A DNA stretch of 5,511 nt, from NCBI GenBank assembly GCA_945485625.1, contig CALYSH010000118.1:1-5511 (forward strand), in the 5' to 3' direction. Each line of letters starts with the position of its first letter. Within the stretch, counting starts at the first letter, position 1. This stretch comes from an uncultured Lachnospiraceae bacterium. Lineage in GTDB: Bacteria; Bacillota; Clostridia; Lachnospirales; Lachnospiraceae. The translations under genes were made by a program, and so were the position numbers. The notes under the pieces are model-generated. The model made no database searches and was not told where the DNA came from. It saw nothing but the letters and a program-made list of their open reading frames with translations. Shown in pieces: positions 4,121-5,511 of this stretch.

Positions 4121-5511
4121 TTCCACTATCTCCTGTGCCGCAGCCCTGTTTATTTCCGGAACCTCCATCAGTTCCTCCGGGGTAGCCTGCTTAATCTCCT
4201 CCAGAGACTTGAAATGCCTCATCAAAGCCTTCCTTCTGGCCGGTCCGATGCCCGGAATATCATCCAGCACGGATTTTACCTGCGCCTTTCCTCTTAACTG
4301 CTTATGATACTCAATGGCAAACCGGTGGGCCTCATCCTGGATACGGGTAATCAGCCGGAACCCTTCGGAGTGGGTATCGATGGGAATCTCCACATTGTGG
4401 TAATAAAGGCCTCTGGTACGATGGTTATCATCCTTTACCATACCGCACACCGGAATGTGAATATCCAGTTCCTCCAGCACAGACAGGGCGATGTTTACTT
4501 GCCCCCGGCCACCATCCATCATAATCAGGTCAGGGAATCTGGTAAAGCTGTCAAAGGCATCCCCTGCTCCGTTCTCCTCCCGTTCCTTAAGGCCGTGCAG
4601 AAATCTTCTGCTGAGCACCTCCCTCATGCAGGCGTAATCATCCGGGCCTCCCACGGACTTGATACGGAATTTACGATAATCACTTCGCTTGGGCTTTCCC
4701 TTCTCATACACTACCATGGACCCAACATTTTCAAAACCGTTGATATTGGAAATATCGTAGGCCTCCATCCGGTCGATCGACTTCATGCCAAGCAGGTCCG
4801 CAATCTCTTTCACCGCCCCGATGGTACGGCCCTCTTCCCGCTTCAGCTTCTCCCGGTCCTTGGTAAGAATCAGCTTGGCATTCTGTGCCGCCAGCTCCAC
4901 CAGCTTCTCCTTGCTGCCAATCTTGGGAACCACCACATTCACCTTCTGCCCCCTTCTCTGGGTCAGCCATTTCTCAATCAGCTCCCGGTCCGCTATTTCA
5001 TACTGCAGCATCAGCTCCGCCGGAATATAGGGAGTTCCGGCATAAAACTGCTTCACAAAATGTTCCAGTATCTCCGGCTTCTTATTTTCCGACACATTTG
5101 TCATATAATAATGTTCTCTGCCAATCAGCTTCCCGTTTCGCACAAAGAAGACCTGAACCACTGCCTCTCCTTCATCCTGATACAGAGCCAGAATATCCTT
5201 GTCTTCCCCGATTCCTCCCGTAATCTTCTGCTTCTGGGTTACCTGACGAATACTCTCCAGCAGATCCCGGTAACGTGCTGCCTCCTCAAACTCCATATTT
5301 TCGGCAGCTTCCTTCATCTTTGCTTCCAGCTCCTTCTGAATGGGTCCCTGGTTTCCGTTTAGAAATTCCAGTGCAGCCGCTATTTTCTCCCGATATTCTT
5401 CCCTGCTGATATACCCCTGGCAGGGAGCCGGGCACTGCTTGATATGATAATTCAGGCACGGCCGCTCCAGTCCCATATCCCTGGGCAGGTTTCGGTTGCA
5501 GGTCCGTAGAG
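4103..5511 (-). CDS. uvrC: Excinuclease ABC subunit C (UvrC), partial, N-terminus beyond right edge
   Basis: UvrC makes the two incisions flanking a DNA lesion in the UvrABC nucleotide-excision repair complex. The window holds 468 complete codons up to TGA 4103-4105. The frame is open to the right edge, so the N-terminal GIY-YIG nuclease domain (roughly 150 residues in the family) is outside. Numbering from the first complete codon, four cysteines (4, 18, 26 and 30) match the spacing of the family's iron-sulfur cluster ligands. The UVR helical hairpin that contacts UvrB is at about 58-93. The RNase H-like nuclease domain carries EAYDIS (Asp252), MMDGGRGQ (Asp332) and DEAHRFA (His395), the expected catalytic triad. 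Helix-hairpin-helix repeats (IPGIGPARRKAL and VPEINRAAAQEI) occupy about 414-468. The Met at 5476 is internal and is not the start. hprK follows after 120 bp. Confidence 0.97.
   Translation of the reverse strand, partial: LRTCNRNLPRDMGLERPCLNYHIKQCPAPCQGYISREEYREKIAAALEFLNGNQGPIQKELEAKMKEAAENMEFEEAARYRDLLESIRQVTQKQKITGGIGEDKDILALYQDEGEAVVQVFFVRNGKLIGREHYYMTNVSENKKPEILEHFVKQFYAGTPYIPAELMLQYEIADRELIEKWLTQRRGQKVNVVVPKIGSKEKLVELAAQNAKLILTKDREKLKREEGRTIGAVKEIADLLGMKSIDRMEAYDISNINGFENVGSMVVYEKGKPKRSDYRKFRIKSVGGPDDYACMREVLSRRFLHGLKEREENGAGDAFDSFTRFPDLIMMDGGRGQVNIALSVLEELDIHIPVCGMVKDDNHRTRGLYYHNVEIPIDTHSEGFRLITRIQDEAHRFAIEYHKQLRGKAQVKSVLDDIPGIGPARRKALMRHFKSLEEIKQATPEELMEVPEINRAAAQEIVEFFHKA

Noticed and set aside
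4304..5362. A 352-codon open frame on the plus strand opposite uvrC
   Set aside because: It shadows the conserved uvrC nuclease and UVR regions, has low-complexity His/Leu/Gln composition, and resembles no family.

Overview
The window is a chromosomal segment of housekeeping genes. It is most likely from a clostridial Firmicute, and the protein sequences and gene order resemble Lachnospiraceae. That placement rests on HprK with a Walker A motif, a type II MurB, a ROK glucokinase and a RapZ-WhiA pair, strong AGGAGG-type ribosome binding sites, and roughly balanced base composition. No mobile element, CRISPR array, tRNA or rRNA is visible.

All genes read on the minus strand, right to left: uvrC (partial, 5' end beyond the right edge), a 120-bp intergenic region, hprK, glk (ROK glucokinase), murB, rapZ, and whiA (partial, 3' end beyond the left edge). 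From hprK onward the gaps are 18, 23, 1 and 2 bp. Each gene has its own Shine-Dalgarno sequence, so hprK to whiA is probably one transcription unit. The only sizeable gap (3983-4102) holds a probable promoter whose -10 region abuts the uvrC stop codon, a region with potential secondary structure, a perfect match to the CcpA cre operator consensus, and the hprK ribosome binding site.

The genes join carbon-status signalling to cell-wall synthesis and division. HprK phosphorylates HPr on serine and so drives CcpA. Glucokinase makes glucose-6-phosphate. MurB makes UDP-MurNAc. RapZ-type proteins are tied to glucosamine-6-phosphate and nucleotide sensing. WhiA is a DNA-binding regulator of division and metabolism. 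The cre next to hprK suggests that the kinase that activates CcpA is itself under CcpA control.

The main oddity is in hprK. The conserved start (ATG at 3982, with an excellent ribosome binding site) opens a frame that hits an in-frame TAG at codon 16 (3935-3937), and the rest of the gene is intact in the same frame. The open part begins only at a GTG at 3913, which has no ribosome binding site and overlaps an out-of-frame ATG. This is a nonsense mutation, a sequencing error, or a case of readthrough or reinitiation.
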